Assembly: GCF_900109825.1 (NCBI RefSeq)
Contig: NZ_FOBL01000008.1
Location: 22,828-86,827, forward strand
Length of the DNA: 64,000 bases
Direction of reading: 5' to 3'
Source of the DNA: Alkalibacterium putridalgicola
Lineage (GTDB): Bacteria > Bacillota > Bacilli > Lactobacillales > Carnobacteriaceae_A
Position 1 is the first letter of the stretch; each line of letters begins with the position of its first letter. The notes beneath the pieces were generated by a model. It was not told the origin of the DNA. It saw only the letters and a program-made list of their open reading frames with translations, and did not search any database. The translations under genes and the position numbers were made by a program. Shown one piece after another: positions 9,289 to 18,627 of the stretch.

Positions 9289-11007
9289 TCATTTCTTTTT
9301 GACACGCTCTTTTTTCTTTCCGGCTAGTTTCAGTAATTCACTTGCAGTTTCTTTAGTCAGTTGAGTCAGTTCATCTCCGGAAAGCATACGCGCGATCTCT
9401 TCCACACGGTCATTCTCCATAAGACGTTCCACACTTGTCTGCGTGCGTTCATCGTCTGTAGTCTTTTTGATGTAGAGATGCTGATCAGCCATAGCAGCGA
9501 CCTGAGGCAGGTGAGTGATACACAGGACTTGTGAATGCTTGGCGACCGAATAAATTTTATCCGCGATCGCCTGAGCCACACGGCCGCTGACACCGGTATC
9601 CACCTCGTCAAAGATAATGCTCGTGATGCCTTGTGACTGCGAGAAGATCGTCTTCATGGCAAGCATCATACGCGACAGTTCTCCGCCGGATGCCACTTTA
9701 CTCAGTGCTTTCAACGGTTCACCAGGGTTGGTGGAAACAAAGAACTCGATCTTATCGATTCCCTGTTCGGTCAGCACCGGTTCATCTGCTCCAGCAGCTT
9801 CAGGACCTTTGAACGCGACTTGGAATTTCACTTTTTCCATGTAAAGTTCTTTCAGCTGTTCCTGAATACTGTTTTCCAGTTCAACTGCTGTCTCTTTTCT
9901 GATGGCTGACAGTTCTTCAGCCAGTTTGCGGGCCTGAGTCTGAGCGGTTTTGATTTTTTTACTTAATCCATCCACTTGCTCTTCTCTATTTTCCAGACTC
10001 TTGAGTTCTTTATCTGACTTCTCAAAATGATCAAGTATGGCTTCCACAGAATTTCCGTATTTCCGTTTCAGCTGCTGAATAAAATTCAAGCGGGTCTCGA
10101 TCTCATTGAGCCGTTCTTCATCATACTCCAGACCATCCAGTTCAGAATAAATATCACTGGCCGCTTCCTGGAGCTGGAAAAAGGCTGTGGACAAACTTTC
10201 CGATATCTGCTTGAATGACTCGTCTATGTTTTCCACAGCAGCCATTTTTTCCATAGCCTGCCCGACACTGTCGAGTCCACTGTATTCTTCTCCTTGAAGG
10301 GCCGCATAACTGGAAGATAAGGCTTCGACGATCGCCTGATGGTTCGCCAGTTTCTTCTCTTCTTCCAGCAGCTCCTCTTCTTCATTCGGATGCAGCTGGG
10401 CCGCTTCGATTTCATCGACCTGATACCTTAAGATATCCAGGCGCTGGGCCAGTTCCTGTTCGTTGAACACCCACTGGTCGCGCTCTCTAGTCAGCTGTTT
10501 AAAATCGTGAAAGACATCCTGGTATTCTTTCTTCAGTTTGAGCAGCTCTTTGGGGCCAAAGTAGTCGAGCAGATGACTGTGATATTCAGTTACCATGAGC
10601 TCCTGATGTTCATTCTGTCCATGGATATCGATCAGGTGACTGCCGATTTCTTTCAGTACGGCAATGGTCACGATGCTCCCGTTGATACGGCAGACGGTCC
10701 GGCCGCTCGTGAAGATCTCACGCTGAACAAGCAGAGTATTGGCTTCATGTTCGATCTCATGTTCACTGAACAGAGCCATAAGCTCCGCTGACGGTCTGAA
10801 ACTGAATTCACCTTCCAGGACACATTTTTTTGACCCAAAGCGGACAAATTCTGTCGATCCTCTTCCTCCAGCCAGCAAGCCTACTGCATCAATGATAATG
10901 GACTTTCCTGCACCGGTTTCACCCGTCAATACAGTCATGCCCTCTTTAAAGTCTAAGAACAATTCTTCTATTATTGCAAAATTGTTGATCCGCAACGATT
11001 CTAACAA
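9289..11007 (-). CDS. recN: DNA repair protein RecN
   Basis: SMC-like ATPase acting in double-strand break repair. Walker A GETGAGKS is at residues 29-36; a long coiled coil (~150-360) separates it from the C-terminal half with signature LSRMMLA (KVASGGELSRMML), Walker B IIFDEVDTG and D-loop. The start is TTG at 11007, because AGGAGG lies seven bases upstream and the product then begins as RecN proteins do (LLESLRINNFAIIEE); a longer frame to 11091 would overlap argR. 572 residues is the usual length. Last gene of the nusB-recN series, 31 bases after argR. Confidence 0.96.
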   Translation of the reverse strand: MLESLRINNFAIIEELFLDFKEGMTVLTGETGAGKSIIIDAVGLLAGGRGSTEFVRFGSKKCVLEGEFSFRPSAELMALFSEHEIEHEANTLLVQREIFTSGRTVCRINGSIVTIAVLKEIGSHLIDIHGQNEHQELMVTEYHSHLLDYFGPKELLKLKKEYQDVFHDFKQLTRERDQWVFNEQELAQRLDILRYQVDEIEAAQLHPNEEEELLEEEKKLANHQAIVEALSSSYAALQGEEYSGLDSVGQAMEKMAAVENIDESFKQISESLSTAFFQLQEAASDIYSELDGLEYDEERLNEIETRLNFIQQLKRKYGNSVEAILDHFEKSDKELKSLENREEQVDGLSKKIKTAQTQARKLAEELSAIRKETAVELENSIQEQLKELYMEKVKFQVAFKGPEAAGADEPVLTEQGIDKIEFFVSTNPGEPLKALSKVASGGELSRMMLAMKTIFSQSQGITSIIFDEVDTGVSGRVAQAIADKIYSVAKHSQVLCITHLPQVAAMADQHLYIKKTTDDERTQTSVERLMENDRVEEIARMLSGDELTQLTKETASELLKLAGKKKERVKKK

Positions 11008-11038
11008 AGACAAACCTCCTAGTCTGTTAATGATTAGT

Positions 11039-11488
11039 TTATATAAAGGAGATGATTCTTCTCTGGAAACGTTCTGCACTTTCTTCATCACGACAGATGA
11101 CTAAGACCGTGTCGTCGCCTGAGACACAGCCGAACATTTCACTGTACTTGGCTGTCTCGATCAAAGATCCCAGTGCAAAGGCATTTCCGGGAAGCGTTCG
11201 AATTAAAACAAATTCTCTCTGGGTGTCGATGGATACAAAGGCATCTCTCATCAAGCGGGAGAGTTTCTTGGAAATATCGTAATTCATCTCAGGAGGTAGA
11301 TTATACCGATAGCCGCCGTCCTGAGCCGGTACTTTCACCAGCTGCAGTTCTTTGATGTCTCTGGAAATCGTTGCCTGAGTGACTTCGATCCCACGTTCAT
11401 GCAGTTTATCGACGAAATCTTCCTGCTTTCGAATTACATCCTGCTGAACGAGCTTCCTCAGCAATTGATGTCTTTCTTTCTTTTTCAC
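11039..11488 (-). CDS. argR: Arginine repressor ArgR
   Basis: Hexameric arginine-sensing regulator. The 149-residue form starts at GTG 11488, eight bases after AGGAG; upstream in-frame codons lack a ribosome site. The N-terminal winged helix has the ArgR signature TQATISRDIKELQLVKV, and the C-terminal oligomerisation/arginine domain contains the conserved GCVSGDDTVLVIC segment. Gene order tlyA-argR-recN is standard in Firmicutes. It has its own promoter and an ARG-box-like palindrome (11538-11564), suggesting autoregulation. Confidence 0.95.
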   Translation of the reverse strand: MKKKERHQLLRKLVQQDVIRKQEDFVDKLHERGIEVTQATISRDIKELQLVKVPAQDGGYRYNLPPEMNYDISKKLSRLMRDAFVSIDTQREFVLIRTLPGNAFALGSLIETAKYSEMFGCVSGDDTVLVICRDEESAERFQRRIISFI

Positions 11489-11537
11489 TTTTTTCACTCC
11501 TATGCATGTTTGCCTCGTTGTGAGCTTCACAGGTCGT

Positions 11538-11564
11538 CAGTATATTTATACAGTTTATACACTC
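11538..11564 (-). promoter_or_regulatory. ARG-box-like operator
   Basis: Immediately downstream of the argR -10 hexamer the minus strand has TGTATAAAC followed by TGTATAAATATACTG; the core GTATAAATATAC is a perfect 12-bp palindrome (11540-11551). The position over the start site fits autorepression by ArgR. Confidence 0.55.
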
Positions 11565-11566
11565 TT

Positions 11567-11595
11567 ATTATACTTCTTTTCACCATATATGCCAA
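11567..11595 (-). promoter_or_regulatory. Promoter of argR
   Basis: TTGGCA, 17-base spacer, TATAAT on the minus strand in the 198-base gap between tlyA and argR. Confidence 0.75.
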
Positions 11596-11686
11596 CATCA
11601 ACACTTTGAGAAGCTATGTTCTTTTAAACACAGCAGCTGCATAGAAAAAGCAGTTTATTAATATTATAATCGATTATATACAGTGA

Positions 11687-12493
11687 TCAGTCAGCAAACA
11701 GCGCTTCGCTGATCACACTGTTCACATGTTCCTCTTTGCTTTGAGGTGTTTTTCCTCTTAAAACGATATGGGCCAGAAATTCTTTGTTTCCTTTCCCGCC
11801 TTTAATAGGTGAGGGAATCACTTGTTTCACTTCAAACCCCTGATCATAGAGATAATCCACACTGTCTCTGACTACATATTCGTGAACGGACCGGTCGGTG
11901 ATAATGCCTTTTTCGCCGACATCCTCTTTATGTGCTTCAAACTGAGGCTTGATCAGCGCCACGACTTCGCCGCCTTCTATAAGGATCGTTTTCAGCGTCG
12001 GAAAGATTTTTTTCAGAGAAATAAACGAAACGTCGATCGTCGCAAATTCAGGTCTTCCTTTTTTGAAATCGTCGATCGTGACATGTCTGAAGTTAGTCTG
12101 TTCCATCACTTCGACGCGTTCATCGATCCGCAGTTTCCAGGCCAGCTGGTTCGTCCCGACATCCAGGGCATAGACACGATTCGCCCCCTGCTGCAGACAT
12201 ACATCGGTAAAACCACCTGTCGAGGCTCCGATATCCAGAACGATCCGGCCGCTTAAGTCTATGTCGAACACTTCAAGGGCTTTTTCCAGTTTTCTTCCGC
12301 CGCGACTGACATACAACTGATCAGTCCCTTTGATATAGACGGTTGTATCTCCCGGCCATTTTTCTCCTGCTGTAAAAATCTGTTCTTCCTTTTCCGTATA
12401 GGCTTTCCCAGACATGATGAACCGCTTCGCCTTTTCACGATTTTCGGCCCATCCCTGTGCAATAAGCAAATCATCTGCCCGTTCTTTTTTCAC
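11687..12493 (-). CDS. tlyA: TlyA family rRNA 2'-O-methyltransferase
   Basis: Predicted S-adenosylmethionine-dependent methyltransferase acting on ribosomal RNA cytidines. The 268 residues comprise an N-terminal S4 RNA-binding domain (~1-65, starting KKERADDLLIAQGW) and an FtsJ-like catalytic domain with motif I DIGASTGGFTD near residue 87 and a Lys/Asp/Lys/Glu-type centre. GTG start follows GAGGTG. Older names call it a haemolysin; that is not supported by the domains. It sits 24 bases after ispA. Confidence 0.93.
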   Translation of the reverse strand: MKKERADDLLIAQGWAENREKAKRFIMSGKAYTEKEEQIFTAGEKWPGDTTVYIKGTDQLYVSRGGRKLEKALEVFDIDLSGRIVLDIGASTGGFTDVCLQQGANRVYALDVGTNQLAWKLRIDERVEVMEQTNFRHVTIDDFKKGRPEFATIDVSFISLKKIFPTLKTILIEGGEVVALIKPQFEAHKEDVGEKGIITDRSVHEYVVRDSVDYLYDQGFEVKQVIPSPIKGGKGNKEFLAHIVLRGKTPQSKEEHVNSVISEALFAD

Positions 12494-12517
12494 TTTTTCA
12501 CCTCGCTGTTGAGCATT

Positions 12518-13399
12518 TCAATTCAATTTAAGAGACTGGATAAAGGACTCCAGCAGTTCTTTGTCAAAGTTAGATATACGGTTGTTTATCGCCTCGTTCA
12601 GTGCCAAAGCTTCATCAAGATGTTCAGCGAAAAGCTCCTGTGCACGTTCCAGTCCAAGTAAAGCCGGATAAGTGCTCTTGCCATGTTTTGCATCTGCTCC
12701 GACACGTTTACCGAGTTCTTCTTCGGTACTGCTGACATCAAGGATATCATCTCTGATTTGATAGGCAATGCCGACTTTGTCAGCTATCGTATCCAGATCG
12801 CTTAGGGTGTTCTTGTCTACTTCGGATAAGATCCCTGCCGCTCGAAAAGCGAATCGAATGAGCATACCTGTTTTACGTGAATGGATCGAGGCCAATTCTT
12901 CGACGGTCAAGTCTTTGTTTTCACCATCCATATCTGCCTGCTGTCCCCCGACCATGCCTTCATGTCCTGATGCTTGAGCCAGTTCTCTTACCAAGGCAAG
13001 TTTGAGTTTATCGGAAAGTTCTCCCTCTGTCACAACTTCAAAAGCCTTGGTCAAAAGCGCATCGCCAGCCAGTATAGCCGTCGCTTCGGTAAACTTGATG
13101 TGACTGGTCGGCTTGCCTCTTCTCAAGTCATCGTCATCCATTGCGGGAAGGTCGTCATGTATAAGCGAATAGGTATGGATCATCTCAAGCGCTGCCGCAG
13201 CCGGGTAAGCCTGCAATACATCCTTATCAAAAGCATTGACCAGCGCGATCAGGATAAGTGGACGAAGTCGCTTGCCCCCTGCTTCCAGAGAATAGCGCAT
13301 GGCTTCTTCAATTGCTGTCTGGCTTTTATCCTGAACCAGATTAGTTAAATACTTTTCAAATGATTTTTTGTAGTTTTTAGTAAACGTCTGAAAATGCAT
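12518..13399 (-). CDS. ispA: Polyprenyl (farnesyl/geranyl) diphosphate synthase
   Basis: Condenses isopentenyl with allylic diphosphates for undecaprenyl carrier and quinone precursors. The first Asp-rich motif is HDDLPAMDDDDLRRG (residues 81-95) and the second is RDDILD near residue 220; the GGKRLRP diphosphate-binding segment is at 41-47. At 293 residues it matches short-chain synthases, and the bulky residues before the first motif suggest a C15-C20 product. ATG at 13399 follows AAAAGGAG. Confidence 0.94.
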   Translation of the reverse strand: MHFQTFTKNYKKSFEKYLTNLVQDKSQTAIEEAMRYSLEAGGKRLRPLILIALVNAFDKDVLQAYPAAAALEMIHTYSLIHDDLPAMDDDDLRRGKPTSHIKFTEATAILAGDALLTKAFEVVTEGELSDKLKLALVRELAQASGHEGMVGGQQADMDGENKDLTVEELASIHSRKTGMLIRFAFRAAGILSEVDKNTLSDLDTIADKVGIAYQIRDDILDVSSTEEELGKRVGADAKHGKSTYPALLGLERAQELFAEHLDEALALNEAINNRISNFDKELLESFIQSLKLN

Positions 13400-13431
13400 A
13401 GCCGGCTCCTTTTATGTCATTAAGTAACTGT

Positions 13432-13647
13432 TCAGTCTTCAAGTATTTCTTCATTCCCATTCTCATTGACCATTTTCGTTACTGTTTTTTCCGCATCTTC
13501 TACGATACTTTTACAGTAGCGACTCAATTTGATGCCTTCCTGAAACTGATCCAGTGCCTCTTCCAGAGGAACATCACCTTGTTCGAGTTTTGTCACGATC
13601 GTTTCCAGTTCTTTCATTGCTTCATCGAATGTTTTTTCTTTATCCAT
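13432..13647 (-). CDS. xseB: Exodeoxyribonuclease VII small subunit
   Basis: Partner subunit of the single-strand-specific exonuclease VII. The 71-residue helical protein has the family core TFDEAMKELETIV...LEEALDQFQEGIKL. The ATG at 13647 is chosen because AAGGAG lies seven bases before it; an in-frame TTG at 13668 overlaps the xseA end and has no site. It follows xseA at 13 bases and precedes ispA. Confidence 0.95.
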   Translation of the reverse strand: MDKEKTFDEAMKELETIVTKLEQGDVPLEEALDQFQEGIKLSRYCKSIVEDAEKTVTKMVNENGNEEILED

Positions 13648-13660
13648 AAAGTTCTCCTTT

Positions 13661-15010
13661 TTACTCAATTTCTTTCTTCACTGTTTCTTCCACTCTCGCT
13701 TTGATGCTGCCATCCGCGACCGTGATGTCGATTTTATCCTCTGCAGTAACCTGATCCACTGATTTGACTACGCCCGCTTCATTTTGTGCAATGGCATAAC
13801 CACGACTAAGGATCTTCAGCGGGGATAAATGATCCAGTGACTGTATCAGGCTATTCACATCGTTTTCCTGATTTTTTACGTAGTGTTTAGCTGCTGACAT
13901 CAGCTGTTTCGTCAGTTGTTCTCTATTTTCGGCAGCCTGTCTGACCTTGGCGCAAGGGTGATAGGCTTTCAGTTCCTGGTCTAAGAGCTGTACCTGGTAC
14001 TTGTCTTCCTTGACCTGATCATCGACGGTCCGGATCAGCTGGTCTGTCAGCTGATCAAGGTTCTGACTGTATCCATCATACAAGCGTCTGGGCTGTCTGA
14101 AGATATACGAACGCTCCAGACGGTCGACACGTTCTTTTTCACGACGGATGATCGTCGTCATCGCCTGCGTCACCCGCTGACGGTTCTGGTCGATCCGGCC
14201 GACTTCTTCAGTCAGCACCGGTACCGCCAGTTCGGCAGCCGCTGTCGGTGTAGCAGCTCTGATATCGGCAGCTAGATCAGCCAGGGTAGTATCCGTTTCG
14301 TGTCCGACAGAAGAGATGACAGGCGTTCGTGCATTTGCGATAGCCAGCGCCACCTTTTCTTCGTTGAACGGAAAAAGGTCTTCGAAGGACCCGCCTCCAC
14401 GTCCGACGATCAGGGTATCCAGGTCATAATCCTGATCTGCCTGACGGATGCTTCTGACAATGGAATCTGCGGCTTTGTCTCCCTGAACGACGGCTGGGAA
14501 CAAGTACAGTTCCACTATGGGAAAGCGTCTTTCGATCGTTGTCTGGATGTCTCTGATAACGGCTCCGCTCTGACTTGTGATGATCCCGATTTTTTTCGGG
14601 AACCGCTTGAGCGGCTTCTTGCGTTCGAGATCAAACCAGCCTTCTTCGGTCAGTTTCTTCTTCGTCTGTTCATACGCGGCATAAAGCTGTCCCAGTCCTT
14701 CCGGTTCGATATGGTCGACATAAAGCTGATAAGCGCCCGTCTTTTCATATACCGATAAACGGCCGACCGCTAATACACTCATGCCTTCTTCCAGATCTAT
14801 CCCCAGTTTCTGCTGTTCGTTGTAAAACAGCACAGCAGACAGCTTAGCTCCCTGATCTTTGATGCTGAAGTACTGATGCCTGTTCCGGCGTTTCGGATTA
14901 TAGTTCGATATTTCTCCTTTGACAAAGACACGTTCCAGATAGGGGTCCTGATCAAACTTGCGTTTAACGTAACGTGTCAGCTGAGTAACAGTTAGGTACT
15001 CCTGGTCCAT
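13661..15010 (-). CDS. xseA: Exodeoxyribonuclease VII large subunit
   Basis: Catalytic subunit that degrades single-stranded DNA from both ends to oligonucleotides. 449 residues: N-terminal OB fold (~1-100; LTVTQLTRYVKRKFDQDPYL), catalytic core with the conserved VGRGGGSFEDLFPFNEE and SVGHETDTTLADLAADIRAATPT segments, then coiled-coil tail and small C-terminal domain. ATG at 15010 behind AGGAAGG. The folD gene that often precedes it is absent here; 173 non-coding bases separate it from nusB. Confidence 0.96.
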   Translation of the reverse strand: MDQEYLTVTQLTRYVKRKFDQDPYLERVFVKGEISNYNPKRRNRHQYFSIKDQGAKLSAVLFYNEQQKLGIDLEEGMSVLAVGRLSVYEKTGAYQLYVDHIEPEGLGQLYAAYEQTKKKLTEEGWFDLERKKPLKRFPKKIGIITSQSGAVIRDIQTTIERRFPIVELYLFPAVVQGDKAADSIVRSIRQADQDYDLDTLIVGRGGGSFEDLFPFNEEKVALAIANARTPVISSVGHETDTTLADLAADIRAATPTAAAELAVPVLTEEVGRIDQNRQRVTQAMTTIIRREKERVDRLERSYIFRQPRRLYDGYSQNLDQLTDQLIRTVDDQVKEDKYQVQLLDQELKAYHPCAKVRQAAENREQLTKQLMSAAKHYVKNQENDVNSLIQSLDHLSPLKILSRGYAIAQNEAGVVKSVDQVTAEDKIDITVADGSIKARVEETVKKEIE

Positions 15011-15068
15011 ACATTTTTTTCCTTCCTGATTTTCATTTCTGTTAGTTATGTAAATAGAAAAAGAGCAG

Positions 15069-15097
15069 AAAAGCAGACGGTCTTCCGTCCTGCTTTT
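15069..15097 (-). terminator. Likely terminator after nusB
   Basis: Arms AAAAGCAGGACGG and CCGTCTGCTTTT around AAGA, with one bulged base and a weak T-rich tail on the minus strand. Confidence 0.6.
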
Positions 15098-15183
15098 CGC
15101 CCTCTCTTACTGCTCGTCATTCATCTCAGTTCTTGAGCTCATCCATAACAAAAGCAGATAATTTGGGAACGACAGAAAAAGTT

Positions 15184-15669
15184 CTATCTATTGTCGGCAA
15201 TACTCTGCAGGATGCCGTTGACGAACTTGCTTGACTTGTCATCATTGAATGTCTTCGTCAGTTCGATCGCTTCGTTCATGACAACACGCTTATCTACTGC
15301 CGGCTGGTAAACCAATTCATATGTCGCTAGTCTCAACAGTAATAAGTTGGTCCGCTCCAGACGGTTTATCGTCCAGTTTTTCAAATGCTTTGTAATCGTC
15401 TGATCGATATCGTCACGATGCTCTTGAACACCATTTACTAACACTCTCAGATAGGTGATGGCATCAGTCACGATTTCTTCTTTATTTTTTTTGTTTTCTA
15501 TCGGTAGAACAGCAGCCATCGCTTCTTCGATCGAACGGTCGTCTTTATGCGACAGCGTACTATCAAGGGCTAATTGAATGGCTTCATCTACAGTCAGTTC
15601 TTCATGGGTAGCTAATTGGAAAAGAGACTGAAAGGCTTTTTCCCTAATTACACGCCTTACAGTGGTCAC
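15184..15669 (-). CDS. nusB: Transcription antitermination factor NusB
   Basis: Binds rRNA boxA with S10 to keep RNA polymerase processive on rRNA operons. All-helical 161-residue protein with the hallmark REKAFQSLFQ start and C-terminal LLRLATYELVY and NEAIELTKTF segments. The central region is longer and more charged than in B. subtilis. GTG start overlaps the preceding stop by four bases (GTGA). Confidence 0.95.
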   Translation of the reverse strand: MTTVRRVIREKAFQSLFQLATHEELTVDEAIQLALDSTLSHKDDRSIEEAMAAVLPIENKKNKEEIVTDAITYLRVLVNGVQEHRDDIDQTITKHLKNWTINRLERTNLLLLRLATYELVYQPAVDKRVVMNEAIELTKTFNDDKSSKFVNGILQSIADNR

Positions 15670-16085
15670 TCTTCCTCATCCTCTTCTCTGTCCAGGTCAA
15701 ACAAGTCCTGGAATGATGTTTTTTCCGGTACGATATCTGCGATATGGATATTCACTTCGGCTAACGTGATATCTGTCATATGGAAGATCTGTTCACGCAC
15801 TTTCTTCTGGATGGCTTGCGCGACTTCAGGTACGTTGACGCCAAACTTGAAGTAGCAGTAGATATCTACTTTCAAACCGTCTTCGTCAGAAGTTAAATGC
15901 ACACCTTTTTTATGATTCGGTTTCCCGAAGGCGATTTTCATCTTTTTGGTAAATTTCCCCTGCATGGCATAGACGCCATCCACTTCGTTAGCCGCAATAC
16001 CGGCAATAACTTCAAGCACTTCAGGGGCGACTTCGATTTCACCGAAAGGATTGCTCTGGTTTGTTCTCATCACTTTTTCTTCCAC
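15666..16085 (-). CDS. Asp23/Gls24 family envelope stress protein (YqhY type)
   Basis: 139-residue Asp23-fold protein (EIEVAPEVLEVIAGIAANEVDGV; central VPEVAQAIQKKVREQI), with an acidic tail. GTG at 16085 is used because AGGAGG stands seven bases upstream; an earlier codon at 16115 has none. The efp-yqhY-nusB order is conserved in Firmicutes, where YqhY is linked to control of acetyl-CoA carboxylase/lipid homeostasis; the exact role here is inferred from context only. Confidence 0.9.
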   Translation of the reverse strand: MEEKVMRTNQSNPFGEIEVAPEVLEVIAGIAANEVDGVYAMQGKFTKKMKIAFGKPNHKKGVHLTSDEDGLKVDIYCYFKFGVNVPEVAQAIQKKVREQIFHMTDITLAEVNIHIADIVPEKTSFQDLFDLDREEDEEE

Positions 16086-16123
16086 TGTCGTTCCTCCTTT
16101 GAAATGGTTCAGCAAACTTTTAG

Positions 16124-16681
16124 TTACGCGCGGGAGACGTATGTTCCTTCGGCTGTATTGATGACCAGTACATCATCTTTGTTGACAAACAAGGGAACAG
16201 TTACGACTGCGCCTGTTTCCAGTGTAGCAGGTTTTGACCCGCCGCCGGATGTATCACCACGGATACCCGGTTCAGTCTCTACGACTTTCAGCTCGACTTT
16301 GTTAGGGACTTCGACACCAATGACTTCGCTTCCGTACATCATGATGCTGACTTCCATGTTTTCTTTCATGTATTTCAGTTCTTCTTCGATGCGCTCGCCT
16401 GGGATCTCCAGCTGTTCATAAGTGTCCGTGTCCATAAAGACATGGCTGCCGTTATTATCATAAAGATACTGCATCGTTTTGGTTTCGATATGTGCTGCCT
16501 CGAATTTTTCGCCGGCTCTGAATGTTTTATCCTGCAGAGCACCGGTACGCAGATTTTTAAGTTTTGAACGGACAAACGCAGCACCTTTACCTGGTTTAAC
16601 GTGCTGAAATTCCACGACACGCCAGATGCTGTCATCATATTCGATCGTTAGTCCTGTTTTTAAATCACTTGTAGATATCAT
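16124..16681 (-). CDS. efp: Translation elongation factor P
   Basis: tRNA-shaped factor that rescues ribosomes stalled at polyproline. 185 residues in three barrel domains; the tip loop [12 protein letters not shown] carries Lys32, the residue modified in many bacteria, followed by the conserved GTG-like C-terminal [21 protein letters not shown] at 16681 follows AGGAGG. Preceded by an aminopeptidase P gene, as in many Firmicutes. Confidence 0.98.
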   Translation of the reverse strand: MISTSDLKTGLTIEYDDSIWRVVEFQHVKPGKGAAFVRSKLKNLRTGALQDKTFRAGEKFEAAHIETKTMQYLYDNNGSHVFMDTDTYEQLEIPGERIEEELKYMKENMEVSIMMYGSEVIGVEVPNKVELKVVETEPGIRGDTSGGGSKPATLETGAVVTVPLFVNKDDVLVINTAEGTYVSRA

Positions 16682-16806
16682 TCGATTTCCTCCTAGTTAC
16701 CTCTCGATCGGTATTCAAGAACCGATGAGTTTGCTTGCTTCTATTGTATCATGATTAGGTATGAAAACCTATTTTCACAGGTAATTTTTTCTATAAATTT
16801 AACTTT

Positions 16807-17868
16807 TTAAAGCTGGATCAGTTCTTTGGTTACCTTCATCAGATTGCGGTTACCATCTTTCGTGATGACCAGATCGTCTTCAATTCTTACCCCGCCCAAT
16901 CCGGGAATATAAATTCCGGGTTCATTGGTGATCACATTGCCTTCGACCAGCGGTTGTTCGTTTCGGAAATTGATCCCTGGATTTTCGTGAACTTCCAGTC
17001 CGATGCCATGACCGGTAGAATGACCAAACGCATCACCGTAGCCTTTTTCAGTAATGTATTCTCGGGCGATCGCATCCAGTTCTTTACCTGTGATACCAGG
17101 TCTGGCCGCCTCGTTCACTTTCAGCTGGGCATCCAGAACGATCTGGTGGATTTTCTTCAGTTCTTCCCCGGGATCGCCCAAAGAAAATGTCCGTGTCATA
17201 TCTGAAACATACCCTTTATAGTAGCAGCCGAAGTCTATCGTGATCATGTCGCCCTCTTCGATCTCCTTGTCACTGGCCACCCCATGAGGCATTGCAGAAC
17301 GCTTGCCGCTGGCCACGATGGTGTCAAAAGAGACACTTGTCGCACCTTGTTCACGCATCAAAAAGTCAAGTTTGTTGGCGACAGCTATTTCTGTCACGCC
17401 GGGTTTGATATAATGCAGTATTTCTTCAAAGGCGTGTTCCGTGATCCGGATCGCCTTCTGGATGGTTTCGATTTCGTCTTCGTCTTTGATTTCTCGCAGC
17501 GATTCCAGCAGTCCGCTGCTTGGGTTCAGTTCACATGGCAGCATGTCTCTGATCTGGTCGAATGTAGCATAGGTCACGAAATCTTTTTCAAAACTCAAAA
17601 CATTGATTTTTTCATTTTCAACGATCGTTTTCACTTCATCATATATTGGTCCTGTATTTTGGATCACTTCAAAGCCGACAGCCTGTTCTGCAGCCTGTTC
17701 GGTATACCGGAAATCGGTAACGAAGTATGCCTTGTCCTGCGTCATGACGCTCAGCCCCGTCGATCCGGTAAATCCGGAAGCATATCTCAGATTATATGGA
17801 CTTGTTATAAGTAATGCTTCAACGTTCTGTTCTTTCATCTTGTTCTGAATTTTTTCTACACGTGACAT
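16807..17868 (-). CDS. pepP: Xaa-Pro aminopeptidase (M24B)
   Basis: Cytosolic metallopeptidase releasing an N-terminal residue next to proline. 353 residues: creatinase-type N-domain (~1-125) and pita-bread catalytic domain. The five metal ligands are visible: Asp pair in IDFGCYYKGYVSDMTRT, His in GHSTGHGIGLEVHE, Glu in NEPGIYI and Glu in GVRIEDD. Start ATG 17868 follows AGGGTG. It is one of two M24 enzymes here; the other is pepQ at 33.6 kb. Placement before efp suggests a link to proline-rich peptide turnover. Confidence 0.93.
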   Translation of the reverse strand: MSRVEKIQNKMKEQNVEALLITSPYNLRYASGFTGSTGLSVMTQDKAYFVTDFRYTEQAAEQAVGFEVIQNTGPIYDEVKTIVENEKINVLSFEKDFVTYATFDQIRDMLPCELNPSSGLLESLREIKDEDEIETIQKAIRITEHAFEEILHYIKPGVTEIAVANKLDFLMREQGATSVSFDTIVASGKRSAMPHGVASDKEIEEGDMITIDFGCYYKGYVSDMTRTFSLGDPGEELKKIHQIVLDAQLKVNEAARPGITGKELDAIAREYITEKGYGDAFGHSTGHGIGLEVHENPGINFRNEQPLVEGNVITNEPGIYIPGLGGVRIEDDLVITKDGNRNLMKVTKELIQL

Positions 17869-17999
17869 AGTTACACCCTATTCTCTAATTTGAATTCCAC
17901 TCTGTTCATATCTATATGAACACTCCTTTTTTATTATAGCAAAGTAGGGCCGAAAAATAAACGCGTACCGGTATGTATGTCCATTGTCTGGTTATTAAG

Positions 18000-18048
18000 A
18001 AAGAGCATTCTGTTAAGACTTATACGTCTATCTTCAGAAATGCTCTTT
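18000..18048 (-). terminator. Inverted repeat after comGG, possible operon terminator
   Basis: AAAGAGCATT and AATGCTCTTT form a perfect 10-bp outer stem with further internal pairing (CTG/CAG, AAGA/TCTT); the T tail is weak. Located 91 bases after the comGG stop. Confidence 0.45.
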
Positions 18049-18138
18049 AGGCTGTCCAGTTTATTTTTTGAAAAATCAAACTCTTTTTCGTGATACTTAT
18101 TTATTACAATCCTTTTGATAGTTATTGACAGGTACAAA

Positions 18139-18627
18139 TCATTCGTTTCCCGTTAATGTCTCTTTTTCTTCCACCCCTCCACTCGATTCCCCTGTCCCTC
18201 CCGTACTGCTGTTTTCATCAGCCAATGGTACATCAGCTGGATCCGGATCTCCTTGAATGATCAGTATTTCCTCCAGAGTGGGGTCCGGCTCGACGATGAA
18301 CCTCTGCCGGCTCGTATAGCGATTATTTAAATAGGCTACGAGTGAATACTCTGCGTCCGTCTCTTTCAAGATCTCCACGTGCCCCTGACTGAAATAAAGG
18401 GTGGCTGTCTCCACATCTTCCCATACAAGTCTGTCTTTGAGCATTGACTCACTCACTTCGATCAGTGCTTTTGCCTCATACGACTGACTGATTTGCTGCA
18501 GCTGCATCAGCTGGTTGTAGACGACCCCTGTCACTGATAAGATCAGAAACGAGATGAACAACAGTAAGTGAAAGGTCGACAGCAGCAGACTGCCTTCTTC
18601 ACTCATATATCTTTTTATCGGCATCAT
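18139..18627 (-). CDS. comGG: Competence minor pseudopilin ComGG-like
   Basis: Last gene of the comG operon. The 162-residue product has one hydrophobic segment (~12-35) after a short charged head (MSEEGSLLLSTFHLL), as ComGG proteins do, without a clear prepilin peptidase site, then a poorly conserved external domain ending in a Ser/Gly/Glu-rich tail. The ATG overlaps the comGF stop (ATGA). Assignment rests mainly on operon position, since sequence conservation in this family is low. Confidence 0.78.
   Translation of the reverse strand: MMPIKRYMSEEGSLLLSTFHLLLFISFLILSVTGVVYNQLMQLQQISQSYEAKALIEVSESMLKDRLVWEDVETATLYFSQGHVEILKETDAEYSLVAYLNNRYTSRQRFIVEPDPTLEEILIIQGDPDPADVPLADENSSTGGTGESSGGVEEKETLTGNE

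Noticed and set aside
17934..18137. 67-codon minus-strand frame after comGG
   Set aside because: TTG start without a convincing ribosome site, spans the hairpin at 18000-18048, and has no recognisable family.
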